Below are positions 54,916 to 64,000 of a DNA stretch of 64,000 nucleotides, one piece after another (position 1 is the first letter of the stretch; the number at the start of each line of letters is the position of its first letter). Where the stretch lies: NCBI RefSeq assembly GCF_050003625.1, contig NC_134397.1:67430669-67494668 (forward strand), given 5' to 3'. The stretch is from Haematobia irritans. Its lineage: Eukaryota; Arthropoda; Insecta; Diptera; Muscidae. The notes under the pieces were generated by a model, which saw only the letters and a list, made by a program, of their open reading frames with translations, did no database searches and was not told the DNA's origin. The translations under genes were made by a program, and so were the position numbers.

Positions 54916-56690
54916 GTGGGGGGTATATTAACTTTGTCATTCCGTTTGTAACACATCGAAATATTACTCTAAGACCCCATTATATATATTCTGGGTCGTT
55001 GTGAAATTCTGAGTCGATCTGAGCATGTCCGTCCGTCCGTCCGTCCGTCTGTTGAAATCACGCTAACTTCCGAACGAAACAAGCTATCGACTGGAAACTT
55101 GGCACGAGTAGTTGTTATTGATGTAGGTCGGATGGTATTGCAAATGGACAATATCGGCCCACTTTTACGTATAGCCCCCATATAAACGGACCACCAAATT
55201 GGGCTTGCGAATCCTCTAAGAGAAGGAAATTTCATCCGATCCGGCTGAAATTTGGTACATGGTGTTAGTATATGGTCTCTAACAACCAATCAAAAATTGG
55301 TCCACATCGGTCCATAATTTTATATAGCCCCCATATAAACCGATCCCCCGATTTGGCTTTCGGAGCCTCTAAGAGAAGCAAATTTCATCCGATCCGGCTG
55401 AAATTTGGTACATTGTGCTAGTATATGGTCTTTAATAACCACGCACAAATTGGTCCACATCGGTCCATAATTATATATAGCCCCCATATAAACCGATCCC
55501 CCGATTTGGCTTGCGGAGCCTCTAAGAGAAACAAATTTCATCCTATCCGGCTGAAATTTGGTACATTGTGCTAGTATATGGTCTTTAATAACCACGCACA
55601 AATTGGTCCATAATTATATATAGCCCCTATATAAACCGGTCCCCCGATTTGGCTTGCGTAGCCTCTAAGAGAAGCAAATTTCATCCTATCCGGCTGAAAT
55701 TTGGTACATGGTGTTAGTATATGGTCTCTAATGACCATGCAAAAATTCGTCCACATCGGTGCATAATTATATATAGCTCCATATAAACCGATCGCCAGAT
55801 TTGACTTCCGGAGCCTCTTGGAATACCAAAATTCATCTGATTCAGTCGATAATTGGTACGTGGTGTTAATATATGGCATCAAACACCCATGCAAAAATTG
55901 GTCGAAATCGGTCCATAATTATGTATAGCCCTCATATAAACCGATCCCCAGATTTGATCTCCGGAGCCTCTTGGAAGAGCATAATTCATCGGATTCGGTT
56001 GAAATTTGGTACGTTATGTTAGTATATGGTATCCAACAACCATGCATGAATTGGTTCATATCAGTCCATAATTATATATAGCCCCCATATAAACCGATCC
56101 CCAGATTTGACTTCCGGTGCCTTGTGGGGAAGCAAAATTCATCCGATCTGGTTGAAATTTGGTACGTGGTGGTAGTATATGATATTTAGCAACCATGGCA
56201 AAAGAGGTCCATATCAGTCCATATATAAACCGATCCCGAGATTTGGTTTTGGAACCTCTTGGAGGAGTAAATTTCCTCCGAGTCAGTTGAAATTTGGTAC
56301 ATTGTGCTAGTATATGGCCGTTAACAACCATGCCTAACTAGGTCCATATCGGTCTATAGTTATATATAGCCCTCAGATAAATAGATCCCCAATCACACAA
56401 AAATTGGTCCATATCAAGTTCATAATTGTATATAGCCCCCATATAAGCGACTCCCATATTTCAATTCTGGCTCCCTACGTACCGTGCAAAAGTCCATATC
56501 GATTCCTTTTTGTCTAATATATACCACGTGTGGACTAGCTCACAATTTAGAAAACGATTTAAGATACCACAACCCAAGTAATTCGATTGTGGATGACAAT
56601 CTTTCGTAGAAGTTTCTACGCAATCCATGGTGGAGGGTACATAAGATTCGGCCTGGCCGAACTTACGGCCGTTTATACTTGTTTTTAAAT
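54916..56690 (+). mobile_element. HINE-B element, nearly complete, in the receptor intron
   Basis: Head GGGGGGTATATTAACTTTGT (first bases lost), GTCCGTCCGTCCGTCCGTCT at about 55028, about eight 153-bp monomers (55150-56430), TATATACCACGTGTGGACTA, and the end TTCGGCCTGGCCGAACTTAC plus GGCCGTTTATACTTGTTTTT. Confidence 0.85.
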
Positions 56691-56862
56691 TGTATTTCTA
56701 TTGATAATTTTTTCAAAAAAAAACTTAAAAATTTTATTCAAAATATTATTTCTATATATTTGGTCATAATTTGATTTCTATAGAAAATTTTATTTCTATA
56801 GAAAATTTAGACAAAATTTTGTTTCTGGAAAAAATTTTATTTACTACACAAAAATTTTTCAA
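56691..56862. repeat. Degraded 29-bp satellite
   Basis: Four to five imperfect units (TTTGATTTCTATAGAAAATT type) directly follow the HINE-B 3' end. Confidence 0.7.
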
Positions 56863-57087
56863 AATTGTATGATCACTGATACTCACAGCTAAGTCGAAAA
56901 CTTTCAAATTTTTCAATGAATGAATCATAAATGTATTTTTGGAAATTGTCTAAACAATTATAAATATTTCATAAATATTGCCCGAGATTTTGTAGAAGTC
57001 TGATTTGAGATTTTATCAAAATGTAGATCTAAATACAAAGTTGTGCAGAGTATATTATAATCGGCCCGCCCGACTTTAGACTTTCCT
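56863..57087 (+). mobile_element. HINE-A tail fragment
   Basis: Pre-tail (CACAGCTAAGTCGAAAACTT), AGATTTTGTAGAAGTCTGAT and the stem-loop region ATAATCGGCCCGCCCGACTT, ending ACTTTCCTTGCA just before the next HINE-A head: a tail-to-head junction. Confidence 0.7.
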
Positions 57088-58792
57088 TGCATTTTTATAC
57101 CCTTCACCACTACTGTGGTACAGGGTATAATAAGTTTGTGCATTTGTATGTAACGCCAAGAAATAGTGGTCATAGACCCATCTTTTAGTATACCGATCGG
57201 CTTAGAATTAAATTCTGAGTCGATTTAGCGATGTCCGTCTGTCTTTATATGTAATTTTGTGCACAAAGTACAGCCAGTAATTTAAGTCCGATCGTCCTCA
57301 AATTTGGCATAGGGCCGTTTCTTGGGACAGAGACAATCGCTATTGGTTTTGGAAAAAATCGGTTCAGATTTAGATATAGCTGTCATATATATTTATCCCC
57401 GATTTGGTCATAGTTAGCGTGTTCATCAACCGATTTTCTTGAATGACCGTACATCCAAATATTTTATGAATCTCGAAAATCTTGCAAAATATCAGCCAAA
57501 TCGGTTCAGATTTAGATATAGCTCCCATGTATATCTTTCGTCCGATTTGGACTCATATGACCACAGAGGCCAAAGTTTACTACCGATCTTCGTGAAATTT
57601 TGCACAGAGGGTGGAATTGACATTCTACCAATGCTTGGTAAATTTGATTGAAATCGGTTAAAATTTAGATATAGCTCCTATATAATCTTTCGTCCAATTT
57701 GAACTTATATGGCCACAAAAGCCAGAGTTTTGCCGTGATTTGCTTCAAATTTTGCACAAGGGGTACATTTGATAGTATCGTTAAGTGTGTCAAATTTTGT
57801 TAAAATCGGTTCAGATTTAGATATAGCTCACATATATATGTTTCGTCCGATTTGGACTTATATGGTCTCAAAAGCCAGAGTTTTGCCCTGACATTAACTC
57901 AAATTTTGCACAAGCGGTATTTTTAACGATACTATTGTATGTGCCAAATATGGTCAAAATCGATTCAGATCTTTGCACAAGGGGTACGTTTGATAGTATC
58001 GTTAAGTGTGTCAAATTTTGTTAAAATCGGTTCAGATTTAGATATAGCTCACATATATATCTTTCGTCCGATTTGGACTTATATGGTCTCAAAAGCCAGA
58101 GTTTTGCCCTGACTTACTTCAAATTTTGCACAAGCGGTATTTTTAACGATACTATTGTATGTGCCAAATATGGTCAAAATCGATTCAGATCTAGATATAG
58201 CTCCCATATATATCTTTCGTCCGATTTGAACTTATATGACCTCAAAATCCATGGTTTTGCAGTGATTTGCTTCAAATTTCGCACAAGGAGTACGTTTGGT
58301 AGTATCGGTAATTGTGCCAAATTTGGTTGAAATCGGTTCAGATTTAGATATGGTATGGTATGATATCTTCCGTCCGATTTGCACTCATATGACCAGGGGG
58401 CCAAAGTTATACTGCCATTTACGTGAAATTTCGCATAGATAGCAGAATTATTATTCTAACTATACATGTCAAATTTAGTCAAAATCGGTTCAGATTATAT
58501 ATAGCTCCCATATATACGTACACCAGAGTTGGGGAAATTTGGTAGACTGTTACACATTTTAGACCCATTTTTAATGGAAGTGTCCTCCAATTAACTGGAT
58601 AGCGTTAGCCGATTTAAATTTTAATTCTAGATATTTTGTAGAAGTAAAAAAATTGCCTCCTTTATGTTATATAGCTTCCAGCAAATGTGAAGTAGTTGAG
58701 ATGGTAACACAAATTTTGGCCTACCTAGGGGTGAAGGGTATAATATAGTCGGCACCGCCCGACTTTAGACTTTACTTACTTGTTTTGTTGTT
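57088..58792 (+). mobile_element. HINE-A element (A9)
   Basis: Head TTTTATACCCTTCACCACTA, a GTCY block reduced to GTCCGTCTGTC, and monomers from 57350 to 58510. About 180 bp at 57760-57970 is nearly duplicated at 57970-58190. The tail ends GTCGGCACCGCCCGAC and TTACTTACTTGTTTTG. The body has gone through a local duplication not in phase with a whole monomer count. Confidence 0.8.
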
Positions 58793-59000
58793 AAAATTGT
58801 GTTACGTCCCATAACGTTAGATTTAAATTTTAAGTACATAGATTTTGTAGAAGTATATACAATTTTGTCTAAATCGATTCAGATGCAAATTCATGCATAT
58901 GGGAATATAAACCTTTACATAGCTCGCAACAAATTTAAAGGATTTGAGATAGTATCAATAATATTGGTCCACAAATACATATACTGTTAGTATCTTCTCA
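58793..59000 (+). mobile_element. Second HINE-A tail, truncated
   Basis: Directly after A9, GTTAAAATTGTGTTACGTCC, AGATTTTGTAGAAGTATATA and ATTTGAGATAGTATC repeat the tail order without the final stem-loop, as with A8. Confidence 0.65.
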
Positions 59001-59198
59001 TATTATGATGGGTATTTATATCATTATTTTATTTATTAAACATTGCCCTAAATTTGAAATATAGAGTTCAATTGGCATCTAATGTGAAATTAAGACCTTT
59101 TTTTGCACACATAAATAAATACGATACTTTATATCGATCCACTTACGGTACCCCCACAATAGAACTACAAATTAGTGGTATTAAAATGAGATTTAGTC

Positions 59199-59291
59199 AT
59201 ATTACCCGGAGTCGACTCCAGAGTCGGAGTCGAGCTGATGAAAAATGCTGCAGTCGGAATCGAGCAAAATTGGCTCGACTCCACAGCCCTG
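59199..59291 (-). mobile_element. hAT-like terminus with GAGTCG motifs
   Basis: Read in reverse it begins CAGGGCTGTGGAGTCGAGCC and contains several GAGTCG/CGACTC steps and the palindrome GGAGTCGACTCC (59208-59219). This type of CAGGGCTGTGGAGTCG end is common among hAT MITEs. The other end was not found. Confidence 0.5.
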
Positions 59292-59559
59292 ATTTGTACA
59301 TGTTAAACATTTTATATTGAACATTTTAAAAATATATTAAACAAATTAACATGTTTGACTGGAGTACTAATTTTTGGAATTTCTTACCAACAATTGTTGT
59401 TAACACTCACAAAAAGACAAATAGATTTCATAAAATCGAATATTTTGTAGAATCAATATTTCTATGAAATTCGATTATGAAAAATTGAATATTCGAATTT
59501 TGATTAGTAAAAATAATCATAAAAGTCGAAAAATCGATTATTGGTTTATACTATAGATC

Positions 59560-59679
59560 CCTAGGCCCAATTAACCAACAACGATGATGAGTTTGCACAG
59601 GAAACTATTATATTTGAGTCATGGTGGTGGGTATTTAAAATTCGGCAGGGGCGAACTTATTGACGTATATACTTGTTTT
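59560..59679 (+). repeat. HINE-C 3'-end fragment
   Basis: AACTATTATATTTGAGTCAT, GGTGGTGGGTATTTAAAATT and CGGCAGGGGCGAACTTATTG then TATATACTTGTTTTG. Eroded stem. Confidence 0.65.
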
Positions 59680-60206
59680 GTGGTGTTGTCGTATCTTCAC
59701 AGAATGATTACTTTCTATGTTATGGTCCATGTAACCTTCACATAGATCATATTTTCATATTTTTTGTTGTTTATTTATTTTATTTATTTAAGATTTTCTA
59801 AATGAGGGCCTAAGGCTTAACATTTATGATGGCACGAATATGAGCTTCATCCTGCCCAAATGCATGACCCATGTAATTTTTTGGCGACATTTAGTAGCCT
59901 CATTACATTGTGATCTCCTTTGTGTTATTGACTTAATAGACTACGTCTTCGACATTAAATGACGAATGAAAATTTCACCCTTGCCTAGACAAAAGACATC
60001 AAAAATATTCCCACGATACCCGCTCAACATTTTTCACAAATATCCTGCAAAACAAATTGAGTAATAACTTTCTTCAAAAGTTAAACAATTCAATTTAGAA
60101 CTTGTAATGCCCCCCAGCTGATGTAGCCTTAACCGAATACCCAAGGAAAAGGGAAAAGAGTTATGTGAGAAATATCCTTTTACACAGCTATAACCACTCA
60201 AACCGA
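59680..60206. other. DNA without recognisable gene
   Basis: Contains TTTATTTATTTTATTTATTT and sequence of more balanced composition (for example GGGCCTAAGGCTTAACATTT), with no recognised repeat or frame. Presumably unique intronic DNA of the receptor gene. Confidence 0.4.
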
Positions 60207-61960
60207 AAACAAGTATATACAGCAGTAAGTTCGGCCGGGCCGAACATTAAATACCCACCACCATGAACCAAATATTAGGGTTTCCTTTGAAATTTCAGGA
60301 GGGCTTGAGGACTTGGGGACACTTCCCGAAGATAAGTTTAAAGATTTCACCTATGAGGACTATATCAGATTCTGGATTTATAAGAACCATGTTTGAGTTT
60401 TAGAGGAATCATTAACATCTCTTGTAAGTGTGCAAGAAAATTATAAAATAACGTCTTGATTTGAAACCTTAAATCTGTAGATTTTCACCCGAGAAGTAAA
60501 ATCTGGAAATTTTACATTGAGTTTCAAGCAATTTTCATGATCAATGCGCCTTCTATGCCCTCAAGAAGTGAAGTCGGTCTATATGGAGGCATTACCAAAT
60601 GGACCGATAAAAACTTAATCCGATACACGTTTTTGTGAGTCTAAAATACCAGAATATTTACAATTTCAGGCAAATCGGATAAAAACTACGGTTTCTAGAA
60701 ACCCAAGGAGTTAAATCGGGAGATCGTTCTTATGGGGGCTATACTAAAATATGGACCAATACTCACCGTTTTCGACACACTTCTTTATGGGCCGAAAATA
60801 CCTCTAGATTTCCAATTTCAGGCAAATTGGATAAAAACCTCAGATTCGAGAAGCCCAAGAAGTAAAATCGGGATATCGGTCTATATGGGGGTTATACCAA
60901 AACATGGACCGATACTCACCATTTGTGGCACACCTCTTTATGGTCCTAAAATACCTATAAATTTCCAATTTCAGGCAAATTGTATATAAAGTACGGATTC
61001 TAGAAGCCCAAGAGGTAAAATCGGGAAATCGGTCTATATGGGGGCTATACCAAAATATGGACCGATACTCACCATTTTCGGCACACCTCTTTATGGTGCT
61101 AAAATACCTCTAGATTTCCAATTTCAGACAAATTGGATAAAAACTACGGTTTCTATAAGCCCAAGACCCCAAATAGGGAGATCGTTTTATATGGGGACCA
61201 TACCAAAACATGGGCCGATACCCACAATTTTTGGCACACGTATTTGTGGTCCTACAATACCTCTAGATTTCCAATTTCAAGTAAATTGAACAAAAACTGC
61301 GGTTTCTATAAGCCCAAGAAGTAAAATCGGGAGATCGGTATATATGAGGACCATACCAAAACATGGGCCGATACTCACAATTTTTGGCACACGTATTTGT
61401 GGTCCTATAATACCTCTAGATTTCCAATTTCAGGTAAATTGAATAAAAAATGCGGTTTCTATAAGCCCAAGAAGTAAAAACGGGAGATCGGTCTATATGG
61501 GGGCTATACCAAAACATGGACCGATACTCACCATTTTTGGCACACCTCTTTATGGTCATAAAATACCTCTAGATTTCAAATTTCAGGCAAATTGGATAAA
61601 AACTACGATTTCTATAAGCCCAAGACCCCAAATCGGGTGGTCGGTTTATATGGGGACTATATCAAAACCTGGACCGATATATCCCATCTTCGAACTTGAC
61701 CTGCCTGCAGACAAAAGACGAGTTTGTGCAAAATTTCAGCATGATTGCTTCATTATTGAAGACTGTAGCGTGATTACAACTGACAGACAGACAGACAGAC
61801 AGACAGACGGACAGACGGACATCGTTATATCGTCTTAGAATTTGTCCCTGATCAAGAATATATATACTTTATATAGTCGGAAATCGATATTTCGATGTGT
61901 TACAAACGGAATGACAAACTTATTATACCCCCGTCACCATTCTATGGTGGTGGGTATAAA
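60207..61960 (-). mobile_element. HINE-C element, complete reference copy
   Basis: Left AACAAGTATATACAGCAGTA, stem TTCGGCCGGGCCGAA and sub-terminal TACCCACCACCAT. A unique zone (GGGCTTGAGGACTTGGGGAC) precedes about seven 153-bp monomers (60660-61660). Then the inverted GTCY block (GACAGACAGACAGACAGACA, about 61783), CTTAGAATTTGTCCCTGATC, and the end ATGGTGGTGGGTATAAAA. Both sub-terminal inverted repeats are intact. Confidence 0.92.
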
Positions 61961-63105
61961 AAGGAAATCAAAAGGAATTCCCCCTAAGATGTCTCCAAGT
62001 TGTTTCAGGACTTTGTTGAGTATTTGTGCAAAAAACGAAACAAGAAAAAAAAAACAACATCAGAAGTTTGTATTACATTAAGGAATAATTTTCCTTTGAT
62101 GAAATTTTGAAAGGCATAGTAGACCTTTAAATTATCCCTCTATCACAATTCTTTAAAATTTCCGAGGTCTTTTTACCCTTAAATTTCGAAGGAATTTGGC
62201 TTTAAGTGAAATAAACCATTTTTTAAAGACAAAAAAAATGAAAAAAATCTGTAAAAACTATGTACCTGAAAAATATTTGCCAACTCCCAAATATTTATGT
62301 TGTATGATATTTTGTATGTAATGGGGAGGGAGAGTTGGTTTTTTCCCCATCAATGAATGCTAGCCAAGCTAAGAAGGCCACAGGCATACTGACAACATTT
62401 GAAAATATTGCAAAACCCTAGAACAACAAACTCCCATTTTATATTTATATTTCATTTCTTTACAAAATGTTATCCCAAATATTCTCAAGAGCCATAGAAA
62501 ATATGGTCGTCTATAAAATCGTAGTAGATTAAGGCAATTTCTTTTGCAGAGATTATAAAAAGAAAATTTATATTCTTGATGTCAATTTGAAGGCGTAATA
62601 CTCACAAGTCACCTGTGATTACCTGACAAATGATAGAATTTTTTTGGCATTTTGTTTTTTTATTGAAGATATCATAAGGTAGACAACAAATTATAAAAAA
62701 AAAAAAAACGAGAAAATAATTTAAAAGAAACCATCGAAATGTATGAAGTTAAAACTTTAGTATAGGGCTATTAGGTACGTCATTGCACAGTGGGGCATTT
62801 AGATGGGAAAAGTATCTACGTTTAGGCTATGTGAGTGAAGATAAATTGTAAATAGCTAAGACACAAACCAGACAGATTTAGCCGCGCACCGAATGGGTTA
62901 ATTGAGTTATGCTAAGGTGAACAAAAAATGGTTCTATATGTTTTGACTACTTTTTATCAATAATAAATTAACTAATCGACAAATTTGAAGCCATAATAAA
63001 GGCCTAGGAGCGCACATTCAGAAAATAAGGTCACATCGATCAAAAACACAATAACGATTTAGATATTGTAGAAATAAAACCGCACTAATTGATCCTTAAA
63101 TTTTA
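61961..63105. other. DNA without recognisable gene
   Basis: AT-rich. A single GCACAGTGGGGCATTT string at about 62784 matches the foldback at 63110-63660. No coding signal; likely intronic. Confidence 0.4.
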
Positions 63106-63109
63106 TAAA

Positions 63110-63660
63110 TTCAGGCCACTGTGCAAAACTGCCCAGGATAGTTTGGTATCAGAAGAAAGGTCGTAACGTGTAATTTCAGGCTATATGGTCGCTTTATTCG
63201 AACCAGAAAAGTGTGTTTTATCCAATTTATTGGAAAAATACTAACTTGGATGGATTAATATATAGAAAAATGCCCCACTGTTCAATCCTGCCCAGGATAT
63301 TTTGGTATCGGGAGAAAGGACGTGGCGTGTACTTTATGGTTTCTATATTCGAAATCAATCCAGAAAATCGTGTTTTACCCAAGTTAATAGGAAATTACGA
63401 ACTAGGATAGAAATACAGAGAAAACTGACCCACTGTGCAATCCTGCCTAGGATATTTTGGTATCAGGTCACGCCCCTTCTCCCGCTATCAAAATATCCTG
63501 GGGAGGATTGCACAGTGGGGCATTTTTCCTTATATTAATACATCCAGGTTAGTATTTTTCCATTGGATAAAACACAATTTTCTGAATTGGTTTCGAATAT
63601 AGCGATCATATAGCCAGAAAGTACACGTTACAACTTTTCTCACGCACAACTTTTACAACT
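63110..63660. repeat. Direct and inverted repeats of about 165 bp (foldback)
   Basis: Two direct units (about 63112-63272 and 63273-63438) share GCCCAGGATATTTTGGTATC, AGAAAGG and a TTCGAA..CCAGAAAA box. From about 63480 the same blocks return in inverse order and orientation (AAAATATCCTGGGGAGGATT, GCACAGTGGGGCATTTTTCC, TTTCGAATATAGCGATCATA). The unit edge CCCCACTGTGCAATCC recurs. Confidence 0.8.
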
Positions 63661-63664
63661 TTTC

Positions 63665-63848
63665 TCACGCACATCAAAGAGTTCATGTTCTTAAAATGCG
63701 AATGAAAATTTTTTTAGCATAGAAGCCGAATTTTTATGACAGAAAGTTGTTTTCTTTGTCCAAAAGACTATATAAAGTCGTTTTGTTCTTAAAGTTAAGT
63801 GATTCGACTTAAAAATGAGTATATTTACATGAAATAAATTTTTTTTGT
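63665..63848. mobile_element. Fragment of CACTG-type TIR element
   Basis: Matches 25810-25995 with substitutions (TTAGCATAGAAGCCGAATTT, TTTCTTTGTCCAAAAGAC, TAAGTGATTCGACTTAAAAA). Ends missing; the right side is cut by HINE-B. Confidence 0.7.
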
Positions 63849-64000
63849 TGCGGTAACACTTGCCGATGGCAAGGTATCTTAAAACTTCTTAACACCGTCT
63901 TCTCAATTGTAAGTTAATCCATACGGGGTATATATTAAACAAAAGCAAGTATATACGGCTGTAAGTTCGGCCAGGCCGAATCTTATGTACCCTCCACCAT
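63849..64000 (-). mobile_element. HINE-B subterminal fragment followed by a HINE-B 3' end
   Basis: TTGCGGTAACACTTGCCGAT to ATACGGGGTATATATTAAAC is the zone just inside a HINE-B 3' end. At about 63945 a new end starts (GCAAGTATATACGGCTGTAA, TTCGGCCAGGCCGAA, TACCCTCCACCAT) and runs off the window. Two copies in tandem. Confidence 0.75.

Noticed and set aside
1..64000. CRISPR array, operons or ribosome-binding sites
   Set aside because: Intron signals, SINEs and fly repeats show a eukaryotic nuclear genome; the periodic repeats are transposon monomers without spacers.

Overview
This is eukaryotic nuclear DNA: AT-rich, almost gene-free and packed with nested mobile elements. The repeat vocabulary points to a higher fly, most probably a calyptrate/muscid such as Stomoxys, Musca or Haematobia. 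The signs are mini-me/DINE-like elements with a (GTCY)n microsatellite and a CTTGATCA-type core, I-type LINEs, short fly-type introns and a biogenic-amine receptor gene. The species cannot be fixed from the sequence alone.

One host gene is supported. A coding exon at 52856-53816 (+) encodes the long N-terminus, TM1 and TM2 of an aminergic GPCR that I read as a type-2 tyramine receptor (TyrR/TyrRII class). It has a 5'UTR acceptor at 52491, upstream ORFs and a phase-1 donor at 53817. The remaining exons lie beyond the window. The last 10 kb is therefore probably intron, colonised by the same repeats as the flanks.

The rest is layered transposable elements. (1) Three related families of non-autonomous Helentron-like elements, here called HINE-A, -B and -C. 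Each has sub-terminal inverted repeats, a TA/GTCY block, a central array of 153-bp monomers and a 3' stem-loop ending near ACTTGTTTT. (2) A 29-bp satellite built from two palindromes, repeatedly attached to HINE-B. (3) A tRNA-derived SINE and an I-type LINE that share the same 3' tail ending in (CCTAA)n; the LINE copy at 7500-8600 has a perfect target-site duplication and an open RNase H reading frame. (4) TIR elements with CAC...AAAAAA ends and 2-bp duplications (TA, CA, TG); one 1.4-kb member carries what looks like a captured promoter and a 62-bp intron. (5) A mariner/Tc1 relic, a pogo-like MITE, hAT-like ends, foldbacks and strong hairpins. (6) A 529-bp tandem repeat at the left end, split by a TIR element.

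Region by region: 1-4.7 kb, 529-bp repeat with a TIR element containing two nested HINE-A. 4.9-9.1 kb, HINE-B debris and a HINE-C hit by the LINE and a MITE. 10.3-13.8 kb, HINE-B with mariner, then a SINE. 13.8-17.3 kb, mostly anonymous. 17.3-25.3 kb, a nest at least four layers deep. 25.8-36.4 kb, TIR element, HINE-A cluster, HINE-A split by HINE-C, HINE-B with SINE. 38.1-45.4 kb, 29-bp arrays and HINE-B within TIR element within HINE-B. 46.1-52.1 kb, HINE-C/B/A and a hAT-like element. 52.5-53.8 kb, receptor exon. 53.9-64 kb, HINE-C/B/A/C and a foldback.

For several insertions an uninterrupted relative of the broken element is also in the window, so target sites and order of events can be read directly. 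Most long open frames are produced by the 153-bp monomer, whose length is a multiple of three, and are not genes.
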